From Saksenaea vasiformis B4078 (taxonomy: Eukaryota; Mucoromycota; Mucoromycetes; Mucorales; Saksenaeaceae): a DNA stretch of 64,000 nt. Location: assembly GCA_000697055.1 (NCBI GenBank), contig JNDT01002369.1, forward strand, positions 44,024-108,023. The letters are read 5' to 3'. A model generated the notes under the pieces. It ran no database searches. It was not told where the DNA came from and saw only the letters and a list, made by a program, of their open reading frames with translations. A program made the translations under genes and the position numbers. Of the stretch, positions 39,286 through 50,631 are shown piece by piece. Position 1 is the first letter of the stretch; every line of letters begins with the position of its first letter.

Positions 39286-41370
39286 TTATTTTATCTTTTT
39301 CTGTAGCCTAACCTTTCCTCCGAATTTAGGGGCATTAGTTTGTAATTTGACAGGCCCTTCCGCCGAGAGATTATATTGCCGGATCAGAAACGATACCACT
39401 GCCTTGATCTGAGTAATAGCGAACCATCGAGCTAAGTTAACATAAGAGCGCATCAGTCGACAAAGAATTTCGTTAGTTTGATTATTTACCTGGGCAAGCA
39501 TGTCTGTATGACATTCGCATAAAAGACAAGAAGGCATACATGAGTTTCATGGACCTATATGCCACACATTACTATTCTTACCTTCCCAAACCGAAAGCGA
39601 CATAGTCGTGTCCCACTTTGCTTGCCTGCTTTTCAAGCCCAACGTAGCGGAAAGGCCGGAAGCTTTCCAAGTCTTCATTCGCAGCCTTTTGCAAAGTTTT
39701 GTCGTGGTGCACATGCCACATGTTAATATATACTTCGTCGCCTTTTTCTCAATTAGCATGGATGAGTGGGTGGGTGACCATCTTCGCTTACCAGGACGGA
39801 TGACGGTTCCATTTTTTAAAACAATGTCTTCTTTTCCAACGTGGAGATGTGCAAGGTTAAGCGCTCGACTCCTTGAGCGAAGACTCTCACGAATAAAACT
39901 GTCAAGTTTTACTAGCTTTTTGCAAACATCAGCGGTAAACAATCCTTTCGCCGGTTCCGTGTGAGGATTATAGTCCACTCCTGCTTTAGAAGCTTCTTCT
40001 TTCAGTACTTCCTCTTGTTCTTTCAGTAGTTCTTCGATGTATTCCGGATGAGCTACCAGCTGGTAGATCACGAAAGCAGCAGCCTCCGTTGTTGTATGTA
40101 TACCAACGAAAACAACCAATGTCAACCAGGTTGTCATTGTTTGAAAATAGGCTTCATCAAGATCCCTAGGGTAGGTCTCGATAATATATTGTAGTGTATC
40201 CTCCTAAGATTAAGGGAGAGTTTAGCTTCCATCGGCCTCGGCAGCCCATTCGCAATCTACTCACAGGCATCTCCTGATTGGGATTCTCTTTCATCATAGC
40301 TACGCGCCTCCGGATCTCCGGTTCTATTGCGTTGCGGATTTTACTGTGATGATATTTCATCGATGTGCAAAATGGGTATATAATACTTCACAGGTGATGA
40401 GCTCGTGCACGCCTAACACGACAGAAGACGGAACCTTACCGCTTATACAGGCTATTGTACCAAGGGAATATCACTTGTAAAAATCCTGGGGACATCTCTT
40501 TGCTCACGTCGGATACAATATTTTCAAAGGTATCCATTAGCTCCGGATCTTTGCAAAGCTCAAGACCAACAAAAGCAGAACCGCTGGAACGACATATTAA
40601 TCGCCGCACGTATGGCAAGAGTTCGGGTAAAACGACGGAACCATCTCTGACTTCAAGTACTGTATCACCAACTTCAAGGAACTTGATTTGAAAGATATTA
40701 GATGTCCACTGAGTAGCACATCTTTTTTTTTCTCTTTAGTACCTTGTCGAACACTCTTGGACTATATTTCTTGAGATTGGGAATCAGGTGCTTCATGATG
40801 ACCTCAACGAGGGAGTTAGGAGGTAGTCTGTAATTTTTAAAGTCTAACATAAGACCAAAATCAAGGAACTAGATTTTTTGATTAGGACTTTCTAGCAATA
40901 CACTTCCAGTTTACCTTTCGCTGACTTGCGAGAAAACTCATATTAGGGTTGGTGAATACTTCATGGGCGTTTTCAGCGCCAATCACAGTGACGAGCTAGA
41001 GCAATCGATGTTAGTGGGTCGTACTAAGGAGAAAGGATTGTTTCTTTACCTGACCAAAGAGATGCATGCGGAATGCAGATCCATATTTTTCCGTTGCTTC
41101 TCGTGTAAATTTTGGGGGATCTTTCATATAATCGGCCGTTGAGCCGATAAAAGGATATTTGTAAGGGATAGTGGGCGTGTTGTCACGCTGAACCATTAAA
41201 TGGTTAGTGTTGATAGTACACATCGCGTTGTAGATCACCTTAGACGTGGCCCGTCGTACTGCGAGTGCCGTGACTAAAATGGCGCTTGCAATGGCAGCTG
41301 AAGACTTTAAATCCAATTGCTTGACGGCTTCATGCACGTTCCATTTCTGAATGATGTCTGAAAAATCCAT
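39286..41370 (-). CDS. Cytochrome P450 monooxygenase
   Basis: The ATG at 41370 begins a helical N-terminus with a hydrophobic anchor (SSAAIASAILVTALAV), then a proline-rich hinge (TIPYKYPFIGS). P450 motifs follow: I-helix VFVGIHTTTEAAAF, K-helix ESLR (ExxR) in DSFIRESLRSRSRAL, the PERF-like segment NEDLESFRPFRYVG, and the heme loop FGLGRHACPARWFA. The heme loop is assembled from three exons; the middle one (39490-39503) has only 14 nt and contains the heme-ligand cysteine codon. The last exon is 39286-39431. About nine introns; the donor between the second and third exons (near 40915-40930) is ambiguous. It resembles the expanded membrane-bound P450s of early-diverging fungi. The substrate is unknown. 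Confidence 0.92.
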
Positions 41371-41741
41371 TGTTGCTTTGTTTTCCCCGTTGACATGTAA
41401 ACGCTATTTATTCATTTTCGGATATGGATCAATGTGTTTACCTCTTATATCCAAAACTGGCCGAAACTCGCCGTCTCCGATTGCGGCTGTTCAATGGGAA
41501 TCAAAAGAGGAAAAGACGGCTTTGGCATATGCGCCAGGCATACAGCATAGCGATCATGGGTAAATCTCAGGCGTAACTTTTTCCCAGATCCAAGTGGCTG
41601 CGTTCCCAAAAAGCACTTCACATAGAAAAACAATGCATAATCTCTTAAAAAATTTGATTTTTTTTTCATGTGCAAACAAGAAAAATACGAGTGATAAGTC
41701 AATGCTGTTAATGGAATAGATTTAGGACAAAAATGGTTTAT

Positions 41742-44700
41742 TTATGATGTTTCCTAGAGAGAAATCAGTATATGCGACTAAGATTGAGGCACCATTGCGT
41801 TGCTTACCTTCTCTGATAATGCCTTCTTGTAATTCTCCTTTAATCGCATAAAGGGTGACACGTAGCCTGAGTCGTCTTCCCCTTCCTCGGGAATAACTTC
41901 AGATGGATCGACACCAGCTGCTACAAGGATATTCACCACGTGCTTTGGTGCTTGAGGGACGTCAATAGTCAAATCTTCGTAACCTTCCATGAATGACTTC
42001 AGAGCCTTGACGTAGGCATCCTTGGCAATCAATTCTTCCTTGTAGAGGTCGCCAATCATTTCGCAGACCAGTTTAACGTCGTCATCCTTCTTTTCAACAA
42101 CGCCCAGCATCTTCGAGACGAAAATGACGTGATAATCGGGATGATCCAGCTCCTTGATACATTCGAACAATTCCTACAAGCTAGTGTCAGAAAACATGCT
42201 ATAGTGCATCAGCTTATATGTACCTTCTTATCGCGAATGCTAAAGTATTCTTCCAAAGTGTTCTTTGCTCGTCGCTCAACAACTTCATCGCTCAACTTTG
42301 GCTTCTCCTCTGCAGATGCGGCTGGCTTGGGTTCTTCAGTAGAACGAGGCAACAACTGAAGCTTCTTTCGTTCGGCGGGTGCTGCCTGCTCAGATTCTTC
42401 TCCGTCTCCGCCCAAGGCACTGATAGTAACCCCATTAGTTAACTGATAAATGCTTAAAACCACAAAATAAAATATTTACCTGAACATGTTGGTCATGGTG
42501 GCACCAGCACTGGCACGGTTTTCCGCAGCGTTTGCCTTCTTGTCAGTGCCTGCCTTCGATCCAGATCGACTCAAGCTTGCAAATGGACTGTTGGATGGAC
42601 CGAGCACACTGTTACGAGATTTGCTGCGATCGGCTTTGCCGAAGTTAGCGAGCTCGTTTGTTCGACCCCGTGAGCTACCCATCGGAGATGGGGTACCAAC
42701 GGTACTCCAGCCATCAGCAGTTGGCGTGGAAGCACCACTAGAAGATCCTTCGCGCTGGACATCACGGCCTCCACCGCGATGCGAGCTCTGTCGGGATACA
42801 GGATGGGACATATGTCCACGGGAGCTACCAGAGCGTTTCATTGTCTCCTTCTCTTCGTTCTTGGCCTTCTGAGCCTGTATATCCTGTCATTAACAATTGC
42901 GTATTTACTAACTTTTGCACGCACCTGTTCACGGATCTGTGCAATCGTTGTTGGCGCAGGCTGGTTACCGCGACGCAAAGTCCACTTGTTCTTTCTCAAG
43001 TCAAATACATCCTACACTCTTATGTCAGCGAATGCTCATCAGCCTACAATGTTCTCTTACCATGATCATAAACTTGACACGTGAACTCAAAGTAGGGCAG
43101 TTCATCATTTCCTTCATTCTTTCGAAGTAAGTGTCAAGCCATTCCTTGTTTCGTCGGCTGCTGCTGTCTAGTTCCTTGCCAATGGTGGTCAACATCTTGC
43201 ACATGGTTTCTGTTTCTTCGTCTTCAGCTTCAGAAGGCTTGCTGCACAATCTCGTCAAACATTCGATCATAATGCGGTCAGTCAGCATGCCGCGCTTGAA
43301 CAATTCACCAATGAACTGGACAAGACCAAGACCTTGGCGCTTCGCCTTGACTGCAGCATAGTATTCGTCAGTCAACATCACATCAGGTGATGACTCATCG
43401 ATCTTGGGAATATTGGTTTTCCAACCACGTTCGAAGTTTTGCTGACAGCGGTTCAAAAGATATTTACGGAAGAGAGAGAAGCCTGCAACAGGATTACCCT
43501 TGTTGTCCTTGATGTTGACGTCCTTGATGTCGTCTGTCATAAGATCGTACATCTTTCGGCAAAGTTGGGCCCACATGGGTGCGAACTGGGCTTCATCACA
43601 AGCCTTCTCGAAAGTGAGTTCGATGACGGTCTTCAACGATTCGCCACCTTCCTCCTTGGCTGATTGTTGAGCATACTCCCAAATTTGGTTTGAAATCGAG
43701 TCGAATTTTTCCAGCGTGAGCTTGTTCAACAACGCCTTCACCTTACGAATAATGACATCCTGGGGAATCAAGTCGTTTTCAGTAGTGGGCTGAGGTTGTT
43801 GATTGCTGAGCAACGTAGGAACCCAGCGGTTCTCACTCTTTTCCAAAGGTACCACTTGATCCAAGGGAATGGTAGGACCGCCTTGCTGCTCTCTAGGGGG
43901 ATGTCTTCCCTTGCCACCACGGTTACTGCGGCTACGACCACCATGAGAGCCTTCTCGTTGCATACCGCCAGGAGAACCAGGAGAAGGCATACCGTGACTA
44001 CCACTGCCGGAACGATGCGACAAAGGTCTGCCACCAGCGAACTTGCCCATCTCTGTGCGGCCATCTCTTGATCCATGTCTGAACATACCCATCTCCATAG
44101 GCGAACCTGGGGTACGTGGACGACCACGTTCGGATGTCTGACGACGCTGCATACCACCACGTGAGCCCTTATCGTTCTGCTCATCACCAATATTTTGGAA
44201 AGCAGACAGATCTTCTGATGATTCCAGACAGAGAGACTGGAATTGCAACAAAAATGCTGGGTCATACTGAATCTTTCCGCTGACGGGATCTTTTCCAACC
44301 TTTGGAGCGTTGATCTCGGGCGGGTATTTAATCTTGCTAAGGTCGGAGATCTTACGGATAACCGTAGGTGTGGTCTTAGCAGCACGAGGTGATGACACTG
44401 GTTCATCAAACACATGTGGGGGAATGGCTGACATATCCAAATGACCAGGAGCCTTAGCGCTCTTTTCCGCAGTAATAGCAGCAATACGCTGTTCCTCGGT
44501 CTGTGCAGTCTTGTCTTTCTGTTCCGACTCTGTGTTTTCTCGTTGCACTTTGTCCTCACTCTTAAGGGCAGCATTTTTCTCAGCCTCTTCCTTTGCCTTA
44601 CGCTCAGCCTCTTCCTTTGCTTTTCGTTCAGCTTCTTCTTTGGCCTTGCGCTCAGCTTCTTCCTGTTCTTTACGCTCGGCTTCCTCTTTTTCTTTAGCCT

Positions 44701-46373
44701 TACGCTCTTCTTCTTCCTTAGCCTTACGTTCAGCCTCTTCCTTTTCTTTGCGTTCGGCTTCCTCCTTTTCTTTAACCTTACGCTCGGCTTCCTCCTTAGC
44801 CTTACGTTCAGCTTCCTCCTGAGCCTTACGTTCGGCTTCTTCCTTTGCCTTGCGCTCAGCCTCTTCCTTAGCTTTACGCTCAGCTTCCTCCTTCACCTTA
44901 CGTTCAGCTTCTTCCTTTGCTTTACGCTCGGCTTCCTCCTTAGCTCTCTTTTCCTCTTCTTCCTTCTCGCGCTTTTCACGTTCTTCGCGTTCTCTGATTG
45001 CTGGATCCACAATAGGGATTGCACGGGATGGAGAGGGAGATGCAGCCTGTTTAGTGTCCTTTTCTTTCTTCTCTTCACGCTTCACTTCCTTGCTGTTCGT
45101 TGTCGTCGCACCGGATGAAGACACAGCTTCTGCGGTCACAGGCGTTCTGGTTTCGGGGTTAATGATAGGAATTGCTCTGCTTCTAGGAGGCTGCGCGACA
45201 AATGACTGGGAAGAGCCAGATCGGCTTCCCTGAGGCACACTGACGTAAGGTGGCATAGATAGCTGATAAGGCGGGGCATAGTATTGGGACTCGTATCCTT
45301 GAGAGACATACTATATATAATTATGAGTTTCCTGATTACGTCAAAAGTCAGTCAACGTACATATTGTCCAGGTATCTGATTCGTCCATGAATGAGGCATA
45401 GAAGGATTTTGAGAGCCCATGGATGGAGAAGATGGAGAGCCCGCATGAGGCGACATCGATTTCTTCTGATGATGAGAAGCAAAGCCAGGGGTGTTCTTGC
45501 CCTGATTGGATCCGGAAGGACGGTTTCCTTGGGTACTCTGAGGCTGGGAGGATGCGCCAGCCGAATTTACCGAGTCACGGCGTTCAGGAGTAGAGTCCTG
45601 GGAAAACATGATCCAATAAGCGTCAGCCTATAATTAACCCGAATTTTTCATCCGAATTACTTACCGATAAAGCCTCTCCTGGTCCCAAGCTTCCAAATGT
45701 GACATCTGCTGTATTAAGCACAGGTTTTGCGTTCTCTACCACGGTAGACTCTTCCTTGCTCGAGATATCAATGGTTTGATTGATAGATCCGAACTGGATG
45801 GCAGCTAATTAAAAAAAAAGTTCAGTAAAGCTTGCGCTGATTGAATGACTTGAACTCACCATTGTCAGTTACAGGTGCCCTTGGCAACTGTACAGATGCG
45901 TTTTTAGAGAGTTTTGTTGAAGACGCTGTCGCCGACTGCGAGGAACTCTGTTTGGATGTCGCTCTGAATAAAAATAAGTTAAGGAATAACTTTTTTTCTG
46001 GCTTGTGATTAGATTTTCAATATAATCAGGCAACAAAAGGATACGGGTTGGACTGTGTGTTTTTGGCCAATGCAGCCGCAAAAGACGTCTTGTTAGACAC
46101 AGATTCTTGAGTTTGTGACAAGCCGTTCAGTTGAGATTTTCCATTAGAGGTTGTTTTCTGAGATGCATTGGTTGATTCATGAGTGGAAGACGATGCGGAA
46201 TTGTTTTGTGATGCGTTAATATTTGATGCTGAAACTGGTGACCCGGACTTGGACTTTTGTGCTTGTGTATCCAAATTCTGTGAGCTTTTCTTTGCAGCCT
46301 GTGCGTAGTTGAACACTGGTTGTGTAGTCGACTTTGCGTTGGTTTTTTCGTTCGTATTTGGAGTTCTATTCAT
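41742..46373 (-). CDS. TIF4631: Translation initiation factor eIF4G
   Basis: eIF4G is the scaffold that joins cap-bound eIF4E, eIF4A and the ribosome. The ATG at 46373 opens a Ser/Gln/Asn-rich, disordered N-terminus spread over several short exons (46026-46373, about 45900-45965 and so on). A run of about sixteen EEAERKAK-like units lies at about 44560-44960. Then come the eIF4E-binding motif YDPAFLLQF (near 44250), an RGG/Gly-Ser-rich linker, the MIF4G domain (about 43060-43760: IRKVKALLNKLTLEKFDSIS through LNRCQQNFERGW), an SR-like linker (42480-42840) and a C-terminal MA3-type domain (41800-42290). The end is uncertain: reading through gives ALSEKVSNAMVPQS with stop at 41778, while a GTAAGC...CTCTAG 54-nt intron gives ALSEKETS with stop at 41742. 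I prefer the spliced form. Confidence 0.92.
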
Positions 46374-46770
46374 TAGTTGGAATTCTTTAGGTGCATATCC
46401 CAGTAGGACCTATATATGACTTGAACAGGATCAATGTAAGATTCGAGATAATGAGTCACATCAAGTTACTCACTTGCTAATTTTGAGGGTGGTGCGGTTT
46501 GCAAAGTAGAATTAAATAGTTGCACCCAAACGTCGTCAGCCAAGATAGCTTCAAAGCAAAAAAATCTTTTCAGAAGGCTTATGAGACGAATTTTGCCGCC
46601 CGGAGTTCACGTGCAGTGACTACTTTGTGCCGTGAAATGAGCACACACTGCGAGAAAATTGGTACTGTACAGAATAAAAAAGGAAATTAGCACACTCACG
46701 TGAAGAAAATTTGGCACACCGCCCGAAAGATAGTTCGCTCAGGTCCAAGATCACACGCAGTAGCTCAAAA
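46374..46770. other. Upstream region of eIF4G, insertion site of the Helitron
   Basis: Promoter side of the eIF4G gene (minus strand). It contains two CACGTG-type palindromes (TTCACGTGCA near 46608 and CTCACGTGAA near 46699), which could be bHLH binding sites; this is inference. The Helitron terminus lies directly at its right edge. Confidence 0.45.
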
Positions 46771-49700
46771 CTAGCCCTTCTCCACTTCGCTTCGCTCGTT
46801 CTGTTGCAGCTGCACGCGGCTGGAGGTTGGATATGTGTTGTGCTCCCCCATTATGGAAAAAAGCGGCAGAAAGAGCCATTAGAAAAGGGAAAAAAGAGGT
46901 TTGTATTGGAAGGTCCGTAACTTGACAGAGAGTTATTGTCAGGATAAGACTATCAGTGTATAGAGCATTCAGAAGACGTGCATACAGAGTAATGATGAGA
47001 ACTATTGGAAGGCGAAAATACATAAAGTAAATACATAAAGTAAACGAAGATTCTAAGTTGCGTAAAACGGAATGTAGATATAGGAGCATCGGAAATGTTG
47101 ATTGCATGGTATCAATGAAAGGTATAAGGAGAGTCAGGTATATAGAGTCTATTGTATCTACGCTGTAGGTGGCAACAGTAGCTCTTGGTACACGACGTTG
47201 GTGGTTATGCGCTGGGAATTCTCTGGTAAGAGGACTATGAGGCCGGAAGCGCTAGTAACTCTTGACATTGCTACGTAAAAGTGGCCATGTGTAAACACGG
47301 GCTCGCGAAGGTCAACTCCAACGCAGGACAGCGACTGACCCTGGAACTTGTTAATTGTCATCGCAAAAGGAAGCCTCACGGGAAATTGGCGCCGTTTGAG
47401 TGTAAACGGCAGTTCATCGTTACTGGATAAAACGATCTTGGGAATGCAGACTATCTTTCCATGATGTTGCTGTCCTATAATGGATGCCGTCAAAAGATTT
47501 TGAGAGATACTTCGAACGATCATTCGAGTTCCATTGCAAAGACCCTCCTGCGGATCAAGGTTGCGCAATAAGATGATTGGCGCACGACCTTTAAATTGAG
47601 CTGTGCCAGAGGAAGTCCAGAGGTGTTGAAACTGCGCAGAGCTTCTTGGGAAATTTCATCTATACCGTCTTGTTGGTTGACGTCGCAAGAATCTGAGGAG
47701 AGGATCGATATCTGCTGGCCATCAATTCTAGACAATAGCGATTGATTCAGAGCATCTACTTTCTTGTTTGTTGTCGCGAGTATGGTTCGACCTCTGAAGA
47801 ACTCCATAGGATTAGTATTCATGAGCTCATCTATGGGATAAATGCTGCGGATGAGATCCTCTTCAGATTCTGTAGAACGGATATAAGACGAAAGACGAAG
47901 ACTTCCATATAAGGACGGGTTGTATGATAATGCACCGATCCATTCTGCAAAATATCTGTCAATATCTGAGACTGAATGGATTCGCATATTGAGGCGAAGA
48001 TTGAGTTTGTGAAGTTGCGGCCAAATATATGAACTAATCAATGAGGCTTCAACTGTTTCATATCTGTTGCCACGGACGACAGGCGATATCTGGGCAAAAT
48101 CACCTCCAAGTATTACTGCCTTGCCGCCGAAGAGCTCATCGCATCGACAGATGTCGCGCATTGTCCTGTCAAACGCCTCAAAACAAAAGCGAAGCTGCAT
48201 AGGAACCTCGTCCCATATGATCAGGACTGCATGGCGAACGAATTCTGCTAATTGAGAATTTGCTCCGATGCCAGCCATTGAGCTTTCCTGGATGTTAAGC
48301 GGGATTTTGAAGCGGGAGTGAGAGGTCCTTCCTCCTGGAAGTAGAAGGGCAGCAATGCCAGATGATGCCACGCAAATCACTATCTGGCTGCTTTTACGGA
48401 AATAGCTGCAAAGAGTGGTATACAGAAAAGTTTTTCCTGTTCTTGCTGGACCTTGCAGGAAAAATATGGTGCTGTAGCCGAACACTCTATCCGCGAAACA
48501 ATTGCGTCAAATGCCGATTTCTGATCTGAATTGAGCAAGGTGCGCATATTCTCAAAGACACTAGTTTCTGTCGGATATCGTATTGTTGCAGTTCACTGTC
48601 TATCATCTGGTTCCCTGATGACTGAAACGCCCAATTGTAGCAAGGTGTTGGTAGCCCATACTGATTCACGTCGTGTCCCATGTCTTCTATGTCTCTTCTG
48701 ATTAGATAAAGGGCATGGTCACTTGCGGTATTCTCGAGCTCTTCAAATGATGGTGCATCTGGGTTGCTCCGATTGGAATTTTCGTAGTGCCACCGTAGGC
48801 GATCTTCCTGGAGATCATCGCAAAAGTGAGATTTGAATCTATCCCATATGTGTGCAGCATTTGCTATGTCTCCATGAAGTAGTGCTACTATGAAGGGCCG
48901 TCGCAAGCTATGACCAGTAAAGAAATGCACTGCTTCATTAAAGCAAGATATCCATTCTTGGCTGTCTTGCAGAAGACCTCGAGCAATACATGCTTGCTTG
49001 AAATTTGGGTGGACAGTGCGTCTTCCCTGGTCATCTGCAGTTGTGCGCAGGTCTTCAAAAGAAGAAGGCCCAGGTATGACTGTGAGTAACATTCGTAGGT
49101 AGTATCTTTTCCCGGCAAAAGGACCACAGTGATACATCCTACCGATTTGATACCCCTGTCTTTGCTGAAGCCACGCTCGTCGTCGATGATCCCAGCGGAA
49201 ATGGGCCGGGAAGTCATGATAAAGGTACTTTGTAGCATCTGGATTTTGCTGATAATAGTCAAAGTATGCCATTAGTGTGGTACGACTATTCTCCATACGT
49301 TGCGCGATCTCTTCTCGGTCGCCATCCTGGGGAAAAACCACGGGTTGTTCGCCGGGGAGATGCACACTGAGAAGTAACACTGGTGGAAACTCTTCATGGA
49401 GAGGGAATTCGAAAAGGTTCCATACAGCTTCCGTGGGGCCAATGTACCTCCCAAGCAGATACCGTTTGATCTCATCATGTTCATTCCTAATTTCCAAGCT
49501 AGTTCGATCGGCCCCTTATAAACGTACTTGTTGACGTATTTGATGCTTTTGATCGTTGTACAAGCCTCCACGTTGATGTGTGCCTTGTACTTCTTGAGCA
49601 AGTAAGGGTTATACGGTACAACCCATGTATTGTCGACGTAAAAGACTTCACCAGAATGAGTAGGGTGGCGGATGGCGTGTCCCTAGCAATTCCCAACAAT
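46771..49700 (-). mobile_element. Helitron relic, 5'-truncated, with 3' terminus
   Basis: The minus strand carries a Rep/helicase coding relic and, about 390 bases downstream, a Helitron-like 3' end. On the minus strand the end reads GAGCGAAGCGAA, a short spacer and GGGCTAG followed by T; in plus coordinates CTAG is at 46771-46774 and the GCGAAGCG-type stem-forming stretch at about 46785-46798. Helitrons end in CTRR preceded by a GC-rich hairpin and insert between A and T, which fits. The N-terminal Rep (HUH) nuclease part is missing beyond about 49700, so the element cannot move on its own. The 5' boundary was not found. Confidence 0.75.
47158..49690 (-). pseudogene. Helitron Rep-helicase (PIF1-like) pseudogene
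   Basis: Reading from the 5' side: DNTWVVPYNPYLLKKYKAHI and KYVNKYVYKG belong to the helitron helicase-like domain; then GRYIGPTEAVWNLFEFPLH; then the PIF1-like helicase with Walker A GPARTGKTFLY, Walker B VLIIWDEVPM and later motifs GGDFAQISPVV, LPFAMTINKFQGQ (motif V) and HGHFYVAMSRVTS (motif VI). The frame is broken near 49515, between about 48560 and 48490 (twice), and near 47560, each by what looks like a one-base loss or gain. In Walker A, Arg replaces the usual Gly (GPAGTGKT). The upstream HUH domain is absent. The remaining frame stops just before 47158. Confidence 0.9.
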
Positions 49701-50631
49701 TGATGCTCACCATGAACAGTTTCACGCTAAGAAGGGCGTTGACTTGGGGCAAAACTTATGGCCAAACTATCGTGGACGATATAAAGACTTGTCCATGAGC
49801 ATCATTCACCACGACAATGCTCAAAAGCTTGTTATCGGAACACACGTGGCAAATTATCTCGTTGTCTCAAAGTGTACGCCTTGACAGAGACGAGATATGT
49901 GACATTGGTTCATCGACCACCAATTTTCGCCCAAGCGGCAACACCAAGCTATATCTTTTCAAAGCATCTGTGGATAATAGCAAAGAGCTAGGCAAGAACA
50001 AGATTAATCGACTCTACAGCCACAGCATTTTTTCCCAATTACGACAGCTGCGCTCAAAATTTGACATAAAAAGGCACTTATCTGTTATGTCGATCATCCG
50101 CTCACATCACCGCCCGGATTGTAGACCTATAACGGTCGGCACATTGGCAGATTTCGATAGGGCTAGCAAGTATGAAATGTTGGGATCTCGGGTGTTTCAA
50201 ATTGTAGCGTTAAGTACGGCATAATACTTAAGTGACCAACTATAATTTGAGGAACTCAAGGCTACTGTTCAGGATCAAGGTTACAATCTTTGAATTAGCC
50301 AATTGATGGGTAGGATGTAATAAGAACTAGTCGACCTTAAGCGGAATAGAAGTCCATGTAAAGCTCCGAAGTGTTAGGTCTAAAATTTCAACAACTGTTG
50401 CATAAACAATGCTCGCAAGTTCGATGGCACGATGATTTCACTTTATTGTAAAGTATACAGCTGGGTATATATCCCTGGCCATCTATCACTAATCTGTAGA
50501 TTGATATACATCTGGAACATGCTGCTTTTGCCGTATGTCTGGAAAGAAAAAATAAAATAGAGAGATCTCTTTCAACTAAATGACATTTCTTGTTTTTGCA
50601 AGCTTCGGAGGAACGACGATGCACGTCATCG
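49701..50631. other. Intergenic region; one uncertain frame
   Basis: Sequence between the truncated Helitron and the kinase gene. A plus-strand frame at 49817-50224 (135 codons, containing FDIKRHLSVMSIIRSHHRPD) is the only long one; no family was recognised and it may be captured or chance sequence. The rest should be the 3' UTR of the kinase gene. Confidence 0.4.

Noticed and set aside
39601..39625. Apparent frameshift before the P450 heme loop
   Set aside because: Rereading the bases showed QASKVGHDYVAFGLG in one frame; the gene is intact there.
42486..42872. Plus-strand frame over the eIF4G linker
   Set aside because: Lies antisense to a well supported eIF4G exon and shows no family motif.
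44441..45118. Long plus-strand frame (225 codons), rich in Leu/Phe/Ser
   Set aside because: It is the antisense of the EEAERKAK repeat in eIF4G; the hydrophobic pattern is a codon-complement artefact.
49817..50224. Plus-strand frame as a Helitron Rep domain or captured gene
   Set aside because: It is on the opposite strand to the Helitron and shows no HUH motif; kept only as an uncertain frame.
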